Positions 1 to 6,861 of a DNA stretch of 10,293 nucleotides are shown one piece after another. A model generated the notes under the pieces. It did not search any database. It saw only the letters and a program-made list of their open reading frames with translations, and was not told the origin of the DNA. Made by a program: the position numbers and the translations under genes. Numbering within the stretch: position 1 is the first letter of the stretch; each line of letters begins with the position of its first letter. The DNA lies in NCBI GenBank assembly GCA_002494165.1, contig DLBH01000056.1:1-10293 (forward strand), read 5' to 3'. This DNA is from Lachnospiraceae bacterium UBA7026 (GTDB lineage Bacteria > Bacillota > Clostridia > Lachnospirales > Lachnospiraceae).

Positions 1-834
1 GTTCTTTTCAAAGGGCTCCTCGATCTCCTTCAGATGCTGGAGGAGACGGATGTCATTGGAGAACTTATGGGCTGACTGGGCTATGCCGCCAAGAACATTG
101 AGCACCCTGCTGTCTATCTTTCTGGAATAGGTCTGGCCGGAAACCGGATAACAGGATTCAAAGCCCATCTTCTTGGCAATCATATCGTCAATCTTACGGA
201 TCGTCTCATGGTCCCCGTTGAAGAGCTCCAGAAAGCTTGCCTGGGTCCCGGTGGTTCCTTTGGAACCGAGAAGCTTCATATTTGCGATCACATGGTCCAG
301 GTCCTCCATATCCAGAAGAAGCTCCTGAATCCAGAGGGTAGCCCTCTTACCTACCGTTGTCGGCTGGGCAGGCTGGAAATGGGTGTAGGCCAGGGTGGGC
401 AGGTCCTTATATTTGCCGGCAAAAGCAGCCAGCCCGGCGATCACGTTAATGAGCTTGCTGCGGACCAGCTTCAGGGCCTCGGTCATGATAATAATGTCTG
501 TGTTATCTCCCACATAGCAGGAGGTGGCGCCAAGGTGGATGATGCCCTTTGCATCAGGGCACTGGACGCCATAGGCATAGACATGGGACATAACATCGTG
601 GCGGACCAGCTTTTCTCTTTCTTTGGCCACGTCGAAATTAATATCGTCCGCGTGGGCTTTCAATTCGTCAATCTGTTCTTTCGTCACGCTGTCAAGGCCC
701 AGCTCATACTCGGTCTCTGCCAGAGCGATCCAGAGTTTTCTCCAGGTCTTGAACTTCTTATCCGGTGAAAAAATATACTGCATCTCTTTGCTGGCATAGC
801 GCTCGGAAAGTGGGCTCTGATATCGATCGTACAT
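1..834 (-). CDS. purB: Adenylosuccinate lyase PurB (partial, C-terminus beyond left edge)
   Basis: The enzyme cleaves SAICAR to AICAR plus fumarate and adenylosuccinate to AMP plus fumarate, in cytoplasmic purine synthesis. The 278 visible residues begin MYDRYQSPLSERYAS, typical of this family. Seen motifs are HDVMSHVYAYG (79-89, substrate-site histidines 79 and 84), GATSCYVGDNTD (102-113), and THFQPAQPTTVGKR (151-164), whose H152 aligns with the general-acid histidine of the fumarase/aspartase superfamily lyases. GSKGTTGTQASF (190-201) follows. The flexible signature loop with the catalytic serine (SSxMPxKxNP type) should lie just past the cut, because the frame is open to base 1 and ends at EEPFEKN. 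A full-length protein is about 450-480 residues, so about 60% is present. The start at 834 is fixed by a strong AGGAGG nine bases upstream. The gene is last of the seven and is separated by 135 bases from the glycosidase gene. Confidence 0.96.
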   Translation of the reverse strand, partial: MYDRYQSPLSERYASKEMQYIFSPDKKFKTWRKLWIALAETEYELGLDSVTKEQIDELKAHADDINFDVAKEREKLVRHDVMSHVYAYGVQCPDAKGIIHLGATSCYVGDNTDIIIMTEALKLVRSKLINVIAGLAAFAGKYKDLPTLAYTHFQPAQPTTVGKRATLWIQELLLDMEDLDHVIANMKLLGSKGTTGTQASFLELFNGDHETIRKIDDMIAKKMGFESCYPVSGQTYSRKIDSRVLNVLGGIAQSAHKFSNDIRLLQHLKEIEEPFEKN

Positions 835-843
835 ATGGATATA

Positions 844-849
844 CCTCCT
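844..849 (-). promoter_or_regulatory. Ribosome binding site of purB
   Basis: On the minus strand the sequence reads CAGGAGGTATATCCATATG. A full AGGAGG stands nine bases before the ATG at 834. It is the strongest Shine-Dalgarno in the window and fixes the purB start. Confidence 0.85.
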
Positions 850-862
850 GAAAATGCTGTTT

Positions 863-889
863 TTTATAAGTTAATTGTAGGGTTTCCAA
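863..889 (-). promoter_or_regulatory. Candidate promoter for purB (weak)
   Basis: In the 135-base gap before purB the minus strand shows TTGGAA (889-884) and TATAAA (868-863), each close to sigma-A consensus. The 15-base spacing is short. The position, about 28 bases before the start codon, is plausible. I see no PurR-type palindrome (CGAA-N-TTCG) or riboswitch-like structure in this gap. The only other structure is the 10-base palindrome GCCTTAAGGC at 912-921. A promoter is expected here because this is the longest gap in the window, but this particular call is tentative. Confidence 0.25.
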
Positions 890-969
890 CTGTCATGGGC
901 AGGGATGCCTCCGCCTTAAGGCCTTCTTTTTTACAGATCCACTTTATACAAGCAGAACTCTCCGGCCTA

Positions 970-2208
970 TTATTCCCCGCCATGGATTAATTCTGAAGTC
1001 AGAGGCAGGATGCCGCGACGGATTTTAACGGTGAGGATCCTCTTTACCGATTCCTCGATCCTGGATTCATCAATGGAACCTCTCTTTACTGCGTCAAGAA
1101 GCTCCTGAAAAGCTTCCTCCATGTCATCGGGCATCAGAATCATGTCTGCTCCGGCCTTGACAGCCTTGAGAGCCGCCTGGCCGGAATCGTAAAACTTGGT
1201 TATGCTCTTCATGTTCAGAGCGTCTGTAATGACGATTCCATCATACCGGAGCTCATCCCTTAAAATATCAGATATCATAAGCTTGGACAGGGATGCAGGA
1301 ACCTCCTGGCCTGTCACTGCCTTCACAGATACATGGGAGACCATGACGAAATCCGCCCCGGCTTCAATTCCAGCCTGGAAAGGCAGGAATTCCACCTCCC
1401 GAAGCCGGTCAATACTAGTCTCTAAGTCCACATAACCTCTGTGGGTATCTTCGCTGGTGTCTCCCTGCCCTGGAAAATGTTTGAGAGTAGAGCTGACTCC
1501 ATTTTCCTGGAGTCCTTTTACCTCCTGGCTGACAAACTGGCTGACCAGTTCAGGGTCACTGCCAAAGGACCGGTCCCCAATCTCTGTATTCTCAGTGTTG
1601 GTAACAATATCGGCCACAGGGGCAAAGTCCACATTAAAGCCAAGTTCTGACAGGTCCTGGGCCAGGGTCTGGCCCAGGGCGTAAGCACTGTTTGGATCGC
1701 CGCTTTTCCCAATCTCTGCCATGGAAGGAAATATAGTCACTCCCATGCCTTCTGTATTGGCGATCCGGGCAACGCTGCCGCCTTCCTCATCCACTGCAGT
1801 GAAAAGAGGAATCTTATTGTCCTTCTGGGCCTCTTTAATAAAGGAACTGATCTGGTCCCTGTCCTTGATATTAAAGGAAAAATAGATGATGCCGCCGATA
1901 TGATATCTGGCAAGCCTTTCTTTCATCTGGTCAGTGACCGCAGTTTCGGCATCATAGTCCAGGGAGTCCGTACTGACCAGAAACATCTGGCCCACTTTCT
2001 CCTCCAGGGTCATCTGGCTAAGAATATCATCCACCATACCATCCATGGTGATGTCATCCAGGTGGGCAGGATTCATATCACGTATCGAAGTGGATGCCTC
2101 AGCCGGAGAACCCGGACTCTTTGGCCGGCAGCCCGCCAGGACCAGGACCCCCGTAAGCAGAAGCAGGAGGCCGCAAATCATTTTCTTATTAGCGTATCCT
2201 AAAATCAT
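970..2208 (-). CDS. nagZ: NagZ-like beta-N-acetylhexosaminidase lipoprotein (glycoside hydrolase family 3)
   Basis: The 412-residue protein is predicted to remove N-acetylglucosamine from cell-wall fragments or related glycans at the cell surface. An N-terminal signal with hydrophobic core (13-24) ends in the lipobox LAGC, giving a lipid-anchored cysteine at 27. A linker to about residue 55 follows, then a single GH3 TIM-barrel domain. NagZ hallmarks are visible: AVDEEGG (138-144), GDRSFGSDP (211-219), KHFPGQGDT (243-251) followed by D254-T-H256 (the Asp-His acid/base dyad), and ITDALNM (327-333) with D329 as the expected nucleophile. All catalytic positions are intact. The length fits a one-domain NagZ plus a lipoprotein leader, as in secreted Gram-positive members. 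The start at 2208 has GGGAGA upstream. It lies 30 bases after the LTA-synthase-like gene and is probably co-transcribed with it. The exact substrate is not readable from the sequence; another GH3 specificity is possible. Confidence 0.88.
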   Translation of the reverse strand: MILGYANKKMICGLLLLLTGVLVLAGCRPKSPGSPAEASTSIRDMNPAHLDDITMDGMVDDILSQMTLEEKVGQMFLVSTDSLDYDAETAVTDQMKERLARYHIGGIIYFSFNIKDRDQISSFIKEAQKDNKIPLFTAVDEEGGSVARIANTEGMGVTIFPSMAEIGKSGDPNSAYALGQTLAQDLSELGFNVDFAPVADIVTNTENTEIGDRSFGSDPELVSQFVSQEVKGLQENGVSSTLKHFPGQGDTSEDTHRGYVDLETSIDRLREVEFLPFQAGIEAGADFVMVSHVSVKAVTGQEVPASLSKLMISDILRDELRYDGIVITDALNMKSITKFYDSGQAALKAVKAGADMILMPDDMEEAFQELLDAVKRGSIDESRIEESVKRILTVKIRRGILPLTSELIHGGE

Positions 2209-2215
2209 AAACTAT

Positions 2216-2221
2216 TCTCCC
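2216..2221 (-). promoter_or_regulatory. Ribosome binding site of the NagZ-like gene
   Basis: The minus strand reads GGGAGAATAGTTTATG. GGGAG stands eight bases before the ATG at 2208. This supports that start over the in-frame ATG nine codons further in, which would leave only a very short positively charged n-region before the signal core. Confidence 0.65.
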
Positions 2222-2238
2222 ATAAAGGAATCCCGGGA

Positions 2239-4761
2239 TTAGTCTTCCTCTGAAGAATCCCCGGAGGCTTCCTCCGGATCTTTCAGGAAAAAGAAAGATT
2301 TGACCATGTTATCTGTATCAATCAGATTATTATACTGCATGATCTGGTACTCCTTTACCATATCCTGGTATGGAGAATCCAGGGCGTTCTCATAGAAGTT
2401 GCCATCCTTGTCAATGGAGCCCATGGCCGTCAGTACCGGAAGCTTCTCATGAAGCCTGAGCAGGAACTTCTGGTAAGGTGTCAGCTTAAGGCCAGCCTCT
2501 TTCATCATATAGGCACTGAGATAATTGGCACTCATCTTGTCAATCTCAGTCTCCTTTATATTATAGTTGGCCCAGATGACAAAGGGAACCTGATATTTTT
2601 TCATCAGGTCCTGGCTGGACAGGTCCGCCGCCGACTTGCCAAAAAGACCGTCATAAAAGCTGCTGGCGACAGCCGGCTGATGGTCTCCGAACATAAGAAT
2701 CAGTGTGGGTTCCTTCACTTTACTGAAGTAAGCGGTAAGATTCCGGAAGGCTTCATCACTCTTCTTTACCAGGGACAGATACTGGTCCGCCGTATCGTTC
2801 TGGTGATTATCCGTAATCACCACGTCGTTGTTAAAGTTACTGTAGGTCTTGTCGAAACCACCATGGTTCTGCATGGTCACAGTAAAGAGGTAGAAAGGAT
2901 CATCCTTCTGCTCTCTCTGCTCATAAAGTTCTATGAGCTTGTCATAGTTGGACTGGTCTGAGATATATTTTCTATACATGAGAGGATTGACAAAGTCACT
3001 TTCACTGTAGAAATGGGAGAATCCCATCTCATCATAAACCTCAGGCCTGTTCCAGCCACTGGCCAGATAGGGATGAAGTGCCAGAGCCGGTCCGTAGCCC
3101 TGCTGCTGCAGGGTATAGGTGATATTCGGCAGGATATCCTTGACCACCTGGGTATAGGCAATAATACCGCTTTGCAGGAAGGACATACTGTCACCGGTCA
3201 GAAACTCAAACTCTGAATTACAAGTTCCCGATCCGAAAATAGACATATATAGATCACCCTTGATGGTATTTTTCTTCAGGCTGTGAATATAGGGCATATA
3301 ATCCTGGTTGGTAGAGAAGTCTCCCACTACATGAAGGTCTGAAAATGCTTCATTCATAATGCAGATTACATTGGGCTTTTTCTTCTTTTTAGGCTCCAGC
3401 CTGCCTCGCTTGTCATCCTCCGGTTCATTGGCAAAGGCTTCTTCATATCTTGCGGCTATGGTCTGGGCCGCCTCCACTGAGTAGTCGGAGGGTTTTTCCT
3501 GGACCAGAGAGTTCATGTTAAGGACAAAACCGAAAAAGAGGCCGTTTTTGGCGTAACCCTTTTTCTGGTCCCAGACATTATTCCTGATTCCATAGCTCTT
3601 CAAAGTCTTCTGCTCTATGACAAAATGGCCCAGGATCACAGAGGCTCCAAGAATCAGGGCCGCCATGACCAGCCTGGGCTTCCAGCCCATATGCTTTTTC
3701 GCCGGGCATCTCCAGAGAATAAAACAATAGAGAAGGGCAAAAATGGCATTCCATATAAATACTGGCTGGACTGAGTAATTATAGTTGGCAGCCACCGAAA
3801 AGCCGGTGGAGGCAGACATCATGTCGGAGGGAACTATAGGTGCTCCTTTGAAAGTCAGCACAAAATAGTTGCCAAGACCGATGATGTACCAGATGACAAT
3901 ACCCAGGGTAACCGCCAGCCGTCTGGAATAAAACAGCAGGTAAAGCAGGCCGAAAAACATGTAATAAAGCAGCAGGTTGAGGGCGAACTCCGCCGGCCTG
4001 AAACTTTTCAGCAGGTTATCCGTAAATCTCTCCACCATCCAGTAGGTAAAGAGGGGGGCTGCCAAAGTCATCAGGTAACCAATCCATGCTTTCACCTTTT
4101 CCGGAAGAGGAATGGGGAACCAGAGCAGGAGAATCAACACGGCCACAGACAGCATAATCCCTGCCCACTGCCGGTAAATGGTCACCGGATAATAAAACTT
4201 GGCCACCAGATATTTCCTCTGGGGAATCTGGTTGACAGTCATCTTACCCTTGAAACCTCTCTCCTTCGTGGACCACTGGAAGACCAGGGGCTCCTTGCCG
4301 GATTCTGCTCCTTTGCTGGTCAATCTAATATAATAATAATGGCCTTTCTCAATCTGCAGGTCTGTTTTGAATTCTGTATAATCATAATTAACCAGGTCCT
4401 TGATAGGTTCGCTGAGGGCAGTCAGACTCTGACCCGTGGCCTCATCCACGATCTCAAGGACTACATCTCCTGTAGCTGTCCCGGCATAGTCATTACCAAA
4501 GTAGACCTTCACACTTTTCAGATGTTTGTGTCTGGCTTTGAACTTCTGCTGGATCACGCTACCTTCACTGATCATGGCCACCTGGTCGATCCGGTACTTA
4601 TTTACCTGATTCGTGGCATTTCTCTGATATTCCATAAAGTGGGTGCAGAGATAGATTCCGGTTACAAGCAGGCACATGCTGACCATGGTTTTCAGCAGCA
4701 GGCTTAAGGGTCCTGGCTTATTTACTTCTTTTTTTCTTCTTTTTCTGACTTTTCTTTCCAT
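2239..4761 (-). CDS. LTA synthase family (sulfatase-fold) polyglycerol-phosphate transferase-like membrane protein
   Basis: This is a membrane enzyme of the LtaS/MdoB type, which moves phosphoglycerol from a lipid onto a growing polymer outside the cell. Numbering here is from a GTG at 4785 (848 residues). I prefer the ATG at 4761 (residue 9, 840 residues); neither start has a clear Shine-Dalgarno. The order is: basic N-terminus; helix at about 29-50; a soluble, beta-rich-looking external region at about 51-204; six more helices at about 206-225, 231-250, 266-286, 290-310, 341-358 and 371-390; then an external sulfatase-fold domain from about 470. Positive loops (SRR, RCPAKKHMGWKPR) agree with this topology. 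LtaS active-site equivalents are present: E479, T521 in FGSGTCNSEFE (nucleophile), W578 and R580 in SGWNR, H641 in NHGG, and D701-H702 in FGDHQP. It is longer than classical LtaS (about 650) because of the extra external region. The C-terminus is acidic. The polymer made is unknown. Confidence 0.86.
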   Translation of the reverse strand: MERKVRKRRKKEVNKPGPLSLLLKTMVSMCLLVTGIYLCTHFMEYQRNATNQVNKYRIDQVAMISEGSVIQQKFKARHKHLKSVKVYFGNDYAGTATGDVVLEIVDEATGQSLTALSEPIKDLVNYDYTEFKTDLQIEKGHYYYIRLTSKGAESGKEPLVFQWSTKERGFKGKMTVNQIPQRKYLVAKFYYPVTIYRQWAGIMLSVAVLILLLWFPIPLPEKVKAWIGYLMTLAAPLFTYWMVERFTDNLLKSFRPAEFALNLLLYYMFFGLLYLLFYSRRLAVTLGIVIWYIIGLGNYFVLTFKGAPIVPSDMMSASTGFSVAANYNYSVQPVFIWNAIFALLYCFILWRCPAKKHMGWKPRLVMAALILGASVILGHFVIEQKTLKSYGIRNNVWDQKKGYAKNGLFFGFVLNMNSLVQEKPSDYSVEAAQTIAARYEEAFANEPEDDKRGRLEPKKKKKPNVICIMNEAFSDLHVVGDFSTNQDYMPYIHSLKKNTIKGDLYMSIFGSGTCNSEFEFLTGDSMSFLQSGIIAYTQVVKDILPNITYTLQQQGYGPALALHPYLASGWNRPEVYDEMGFSHFYSESDFVNPLMYRKYISDQSNYDKLIELYEQREQKDDPFYLFTVTMQNHGGFDKTYSNFNNDVVITDNHQNDTADQYLSLVKKSDEAFRNLTAYFSKVKEPTLILMFGDHQPAVASSFYDGLFGKSAADLSSQDLMKKYQVPFVIWANYNIKETEIDKMSANYLSAYMMKEAGLKLTPYQKFLLRLHEKLPVLTAMGSIDKDGNFYENALDSPYQDMVKEYQIMQYNNLIDTDNMVKSFFFLKDPEEASGDSSEED

Positions 4762-4833
4762 AATATATATCCAGATCGCAGACACTGTGGTCTGACTATA
4801 ACTTCAGGTCTTATAAAGAAAAATAGATTCTTA

Positions 4834-5976
4834 TCAGTAATTGCCCAGAATTTTGAAATCAGCAACCTCAGACCGGACACCCTGCAGGGCATTCTTTACG
4901 GCATTATCATGGAGATTACCGGTAATATCTATATAAAAACGGTACTCCCACTGCTTCTCCGGCAGGGGGACGGACTCAATATGTGAAAGGTTCAAATCAT
5001 TATAAAGGAAATGGGATAAGATGTTGTAAAGGGTGCCGCTCTCATGAAGCAGGGAGAAGCTGATACTGATCTTATCGGCATGGGAGGTATACTGCCTTTT
5101 CTTGGAAAGTATGACAAAACGGGTCACATTGGAGGACTCGAAGTTGATATTCTCCTCCAGGATATCAAGACCGTAAAGCTCGGCAGCCCTCTTGCTGGCC
5201 ACAGCAGCCTGGCAGGTCTGGTGTTCCATGGCCACTTTTTCGGCGGCAATGGCTGTATTCTCAACACTGATCTGCTCCACGCCCAGTTTCTCAAGATAGG
5301 GGGCACACTGCATCAAGCCCTGTGGATGGGAAATGACCACCTTAATCTCTGAAAGCTTGCTGCCTTTGACACCCAGCAGGCAGTGCTCCACCTTGACAAA
5401 TACTTCACCAACGATACATACATCATTTTCAAGGAGGATATCATAGACACCTGTCACGTCACCGGCTGAGGAATTCTCAATGGGCAGGACGCCGTAATCC
5501 GCGTCACCGTTATTGAGAGCGAAGGCCACGTCCTTGAAATTAGTGACCCCGTAGTTATCGATGTCCGCGCCAAAGAACTTTTTGCAGGCCATCTCGCTGT
5601 AGGATCCGGGAACACCGGGATAAACCACCCTGGTATCAGGGAACATGACCAGATCTTCCACCTCGGAAAAATAGTTCTCGATATAGCGATCTCTCTGATG
5701 GATCAAATGATACTGGTACTTCCTGCTGATAGACATAATCTGGATAAAAATCTCCTCCAGTCCTTTGACGATAAAAGGATTGGACCTGTTCTTGGTCAGG
5801 TCTGCCAGCTTCTCATCCTCCCTGTTCTTATCATAGACAGGCTCACGGGTCCCTTTTTTTGCGTAAGCCATCTGGGCGGAATACCTCATGCGCTGCTCAA
5901 AGAGCTCTGCTATGGTCCTGTCCAGACTGTCCAGATCGTTTCTTATTTCTTCTAAATCGCGAACTTTTTTTTCCAT
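4834..5976 (-). CDS. pheA: Bifunctional chorismate mutase/prephenate dehydratase PheA (P-protein)
   Basis: The 380-residue protein converts chorismate to prephenate and then phenylpyruvate, the committed branch to phenylalanine. The chorismate mutase AroQ domain (about 6-95) keeps R12, R29, and the D49/R52/E53 set in VYDKNRE, matching the E. coli P-protein pattern. The prephenate dehydratase domain (about 115-293) shows PGVPGSYSE (120-128), PIENSSAGDV (165-174), SHPQ (216-219) and the catalytic-site TRF motif in SNVTRFVIL (T285). A C-terminal ACT domain (about 303-378) has SGTLYNIL and ESVP at 334-337, where phenylalanine-responsive family members usually have ESRP. The start ATG at 5976 is preceded by AGAAGGA at a long spacing (12 bases). 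The gene lies 54 bases after folB-folK. No T-box or leader peptide fits in that gap, so phenylalanine control, if any, would act on the enzyme or from further upstream. Confidence 0.96.
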   Translation of the reverse strand: MEKKVRDLEEIRNDLDSLDRTIAELFEQRMRYSAQMAYAKKGTREPVYDKNREDEKLADLTKNRSNPFIVKGLEEIFIQIMSISRKYQYHLIHQRDRYIENYFSEVEDLVMFPDTRVVYPGVPGSYSEMACKKFFGADIDNYGVTNFKDVAFALNNGDADYGVLPIENSSAGDVTGVYDILLENDVCIVGEVFVKVEHCLLGVKGSKLSEIKVVISHPQGLMQCAPYLEKLGVEQISVENTAIAAEKVAMEHQTCQAAVASKRAAELYGLDILEENINFESSNVTRFVILSKKRQYTSHADKISISFSLLHESGTLYNILSHFLYNDLNLSHIESVPLPEKQWEYRFYIDITGNLHDNAVKNALQGVRSEVADFKILGNY

Positions 5977-6030
5977 AATATATAATATTCCTTCTTTAAT
6001 CTAATGATTACAATAATAGTCTGGCTTTTC

Positions 6031-6861
6031 TTAATCCAGTCTCCTTTTCATATCTATATATCTCTCCCTGTACAGGGGATGAACACCATAGGGGTTGAGC
6101 TGGCAAAGCGGCCCTAAGACAAAGATCCTGTTGTGCATGTCAGGATGGGGAAGAACCAGCCGGGGATCCTCCGTGACCAGGTCATCGTAGAGCAGCAGGT
6201 CCAGATCCAAAGTCCTGGGACCCCAGTGGATCTCCCTTTTCCTGCCTGCTTCCTGTTCGATCTCCATAAGTCTGTCCAGCATCTCCCAGGGAGTCAGCAG
6301 GGTATCAAGACTGAAGACTGCATTGAGAAAGCCAGGCTGGTCTTTATAGCCATAGGGCTCTGATTCCAGCAGGTCTGAGGACCGGAAATCACGGCAGTCT
6401 TCCAGATTCATTAACCGCTTAACAGCCAGCCGCAAGAAAGCCGCCCTGTCTCCAAGATTGGAACCGGCGCCAATATAAACCCTGTGCCATCCTCTCTCTA
6501 TGCAGACAGAGGCATGGTCCATGTGCATCAACACCGGAGCCCAGGGTTTCTTCACCTCCAGCTTCACCTTATCTATCTCTTTATACTCCAGCAGGATGAC
6601 CCGGACAATCCTCTCAGCCACCCTTTCTAAAAGACTGTCATTCTGCCGGGTCATCTCCTTTTTGATCAGCCTGCAGACATCACCATAGCTGACGGAATCA
6701 GTCATCTCGTCGCTGAGTCCTGCCTTTCTTGTGTTGGTATAAAGTGAGACACTCACCACGAACTTCTGGCCCAGGATATTCTCTTCCTTGTGCAGGCCAT
6801 GGTGGCAGAAGACCTCCAGATCCTTGACCTGGATTATATCATTTTTATCTCTTCCATTCAT
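6031..6861 (-). CDS. folK: Fused dihydroneopterin aldolase / HPPK (FolB-FolK)
   Basis: The 276-residue fusion covers two consecutive steps of folate synthesis: aldolase cleavage of dihydroneopterin, then pyrophosphorylation of 6-hydroxymethyl-dihydropterin. FolB part (about 8-126): LEVFCHHGLHKEEN with the conserved Glu pair near 26-27, VSYGDV (Y59), LLERVAERI (E79) and the VKKPWAP lysine near 104-105; all expected active-site residues are present. FolK part (about 127-276): VYIGAGSNLGDR (128-139), SEPYGYKDQPGFLNAV, HWGPRTLDLDLLLYDD with metal ligands D219 and D221, and LPHPDMHNRIFVLGPL. The frame is open upstream to 6954, but residues before the ATG at 6861 do not resemble FolB and would lie inside folC, so 6861 is chosen. 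That start overlaps the folC end by 17 bases, suggesting translational coupling. A fusion in the same order is known as SulD in pneumococcus. Confidence 0.94.
   Translation of the reverse strand: MNGRDKNDIIQVKDLEVFCHHGLHKEENILGQKFVVSVSLYTNTRKAGLSDEMTDSVSYGDVCRLIKKEMTRQNDSLLERVAERIVRVILLEYKEIDKVKLEVKKPWAPVLMHMDHASVCIERGWHRVYIGAGSNLGDRAAFLRLAVKRLMNLEDCRDFRSSDLLESEPYGYKDQPGFLNAVFSLDTLLTPWEMLDRLMEIEQEAGRKREIHWGPRTLDLDLLLYDDLVTEDPRLVLPHPDMHNRIFVLGPLCQLNPYGVHPLYRERYIDMKRRLD

Noticed and set aside
208..768. 186-codon plus-strand open frame opposite purB
   Set aside because: It is a shadow of the conserved purB frame. Its protein has no recognisable family.
908..931. Terminator-like GCCTTAAGGC followed by CTTCTTTTTT on the plus strand
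   Set aside because: The stem is only about three pairs when a loop is allowed, and the T-run is on the strand with no gene reading into it.
2449..2961. 170-codon plus-strand open frame opposite the LTA-synthase-like gene
   Set aside because: It is antisense to the sulfatase domain, which carries intact active-site motifs on the other strand.
5977..6030. Leader peptide or T-box upstream of pheA
   Set aside because: The gap is only 54 bases, A/T-rich, with no Phe-codon run, no T-box motif and no terminator stem.
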